Of a DNA stretch of 7,316 nt, positions 6,588 to 7,316 are shown one piece after another. The position numbers were made by a program, and so were the translations under genes. Under the pieces are notes generated by a model. It worked only from the letters and a program-made list of their open reading frames with translations, had not been told where the DNA came from and made no database searches. Numbering within the stretch: the stretch's first letter is position 1; every line of letters begins with the position of its first letter. The stretch lies in assembly GCA_025361105.1 (NCBI GenBank), contig JANYAW010000264.1:1-7316 (forward strand), in the 5' to 3' direction. Origin of the DNA: Rhodocyclaceae bacterium. GTDB taxonomy: Bacteria; Pseudomonadota; Gammaproteobacteria; Burkholderiales; Rhodocyclaceae.

Positions 6588-7316
6588 ATGCTTAGTTATC
6601 GCCATTCGTATCACGCCGGAAATCACGCCGATGTGCTCAAGCACAGCGTCTTGATCCATTGTCTGGACTATCTGAACAGCAAAGACAAACCCTATGCGGT
6701 GGTCGATACCCATGCTGGCGCCGGGATGTATTCACTCGACGCCGAGCATGCGGAACGCACTGGCGAGTACAAGAACGGTGTCGGTCGATTGTGGCAACGC
6801 AAGGACATTCCAGCTTCGCTCGCGCCTTACCTGGCGGCTATTCGCATTCTCAATCTCGGCGAAAAACTTCGTCGCTATCCCGGCTCACCCTGGTTGATTT
6901 CGCATCTGGCGCGTAACAACGACCGCTTGCGCTTTTGCGAATTGCACTCCACCGATGTAGCGCTGTTGCGCCGCGAATTCAAGGGCAAGGCACCCCGTGT
7001 ATTGGTCGAACAACACGATGGTTTCGAGGTGCTTAAGGCCGCGCTACCGCCACTATCACGACGCGGACTAGTGCTGATTGATCCGTCCTACGAAATGAAA
7101 AACGATTACACCCGGGTCGTCGCGGCGGTCAAGGACGCACTCAAGCGTTTCGCCACCGGCACCATTTTGATCTGGCATCCCTGCATCGCCGCGCTTGAAG
7201 CTACCACGCTGCCCGAACGACTGAAAAAGGCCGACGCAAGCAGCTGGCTGCACGCGCAACTCAAGGTCAGCGCGCCGGCACCACAAGGCCGAGGAATGCA
7301 CGGCAGCGGCATGTTC
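6588..7316 (+). CDS. rlmJ: 23S rRNA (adenine(2030)-N6)-methyltransferase RlmJ, C-terminus cut by window edge
   Basis: The first 243 residues match RlmJ, which methylates A2030 of 23S rRNA using S-adenosylmethionine and acts on free rRNA during ribosome assembly. The start MLSYRHSYHAGNHADVLKH is almost identical to E. coli. Further landmarks are the SAM-binding VVDTHAGAGMYSL (38-50), EHAERTGEY (53-61), RRYPGSP (95-101), LCEL-type FCELH (116-120), and SRRGLVLIDPSYEMK (157-171). The catalytic motif reads DPSY (165-168), where E. coli has DPPY. The E. coli protein is about 280 residues, so perhaps 40 residues are missing at the right edge. The ATG has AGGA only three bases or so upstream, a rather close ribosome site, yet the N-terminus agrees with the family. 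It is the only plus-strand gene here, divergent from the rluF-like gene. Confidence 0.97.
   Translation, partial: MLSYRHSYHAGNHADVLKHSVLIHCLDYLNSKDKPYAVVDTHAGAGMYSLDAEHAERTGEYKNGVGRLWQRKDIPASLAPYLAAIRILNLGEKLRRYPGSPWLISHLARNNDRLRFCELHSTDVALLRREFKGKAPRVLVEQHDGFEVLKAALPPLSRRGLVLIDPSYEMKNDYTRVVAAVKDALKRFATGTILIWHPCIAALEATTLPERLKKADASSWLHAQLKVSAPAPQGRGMHGSGMF

Noticed and set aside
6555..6713. Upstream extension of the RluF-like protein by 53 residues
   Set aside because: The extra residues are antisense to the conserved rlmJ N-terminus and precede the normal start of the S4 domain; family members start close to the S4 motif.

Overview
The window comes from an ordinary chromosomal region of a proteobacterium, most likely a betaproteobacterium. 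This rests on four things: the rpsF-priB-rpsR-rplI gene order, where priB is a beta/gamma marker; an S18 with an N-terminal lysine-rich extension; a RluF-type pseudouridine synthase with a long loop before its catalytic GRLD motif; and a ComEC whose N-terminus reads ALGVASLQQQAELP, a form I recall from betaproteobacterial ComEC proteins. I cannot place it to order or genus. Base composition looks moderately GC-rich and even throughout (by eye, not computed), and I see no mobile element, tRNA, rRNA, CRISPR array or long repeat.

Layout, read mostly on the minus strand from right to left. At 6588-7316 (plus strand, cut by the window edge) is rlmJ, a 23S rRNA adenine methyltransferase. Divergent from it, with only 33 bases between the two start codons, is a RluF-like 23S rRNA pseudouridine synthase (5805-6554). 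Next is a strong sigma-70-type promoter (5752-5780) and a leader with a bulged hairpin (5707-5734), which drive the ribosomal operon rpsF (S6), priB (primosomal protein N), rpsR (S18) and rplI (L9). The operon ends at a clear intrinsic terminator (4174-4200). After it come comEC (DNA-uptake channel), srkA (stress-response kinase, overlapping the comEC stop) and an alpha/beta hydrolase that runs off the left edge. These three probably form one transcription unit.

The right half serves ribosome production and maturation: two small-subunit proteins that bind each other (S6 and S18), one large-subunit protein, two 23S rRNA modification enzymes, and one replication-restart protein carried in the ribosomal operon. 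The left half joins DNA uptake, a cytoplasmic kinase and a hydrolase of unknown substrate; the tight packing suggests joint expression but no established shared pathway.

I looked for a novel system and did not find one. All eight recognised genes belong to known families, and the ninth is a generic hydrolase. The points worth a second look are small: the true comEC start, the TTG start and N-terminal extension of priB, the rpsF leader hairpin, the comEC-srkA overlap, the very short rluF/rlmJ divergent gap, and a DPSY form of the RlmJ catalytic motif.
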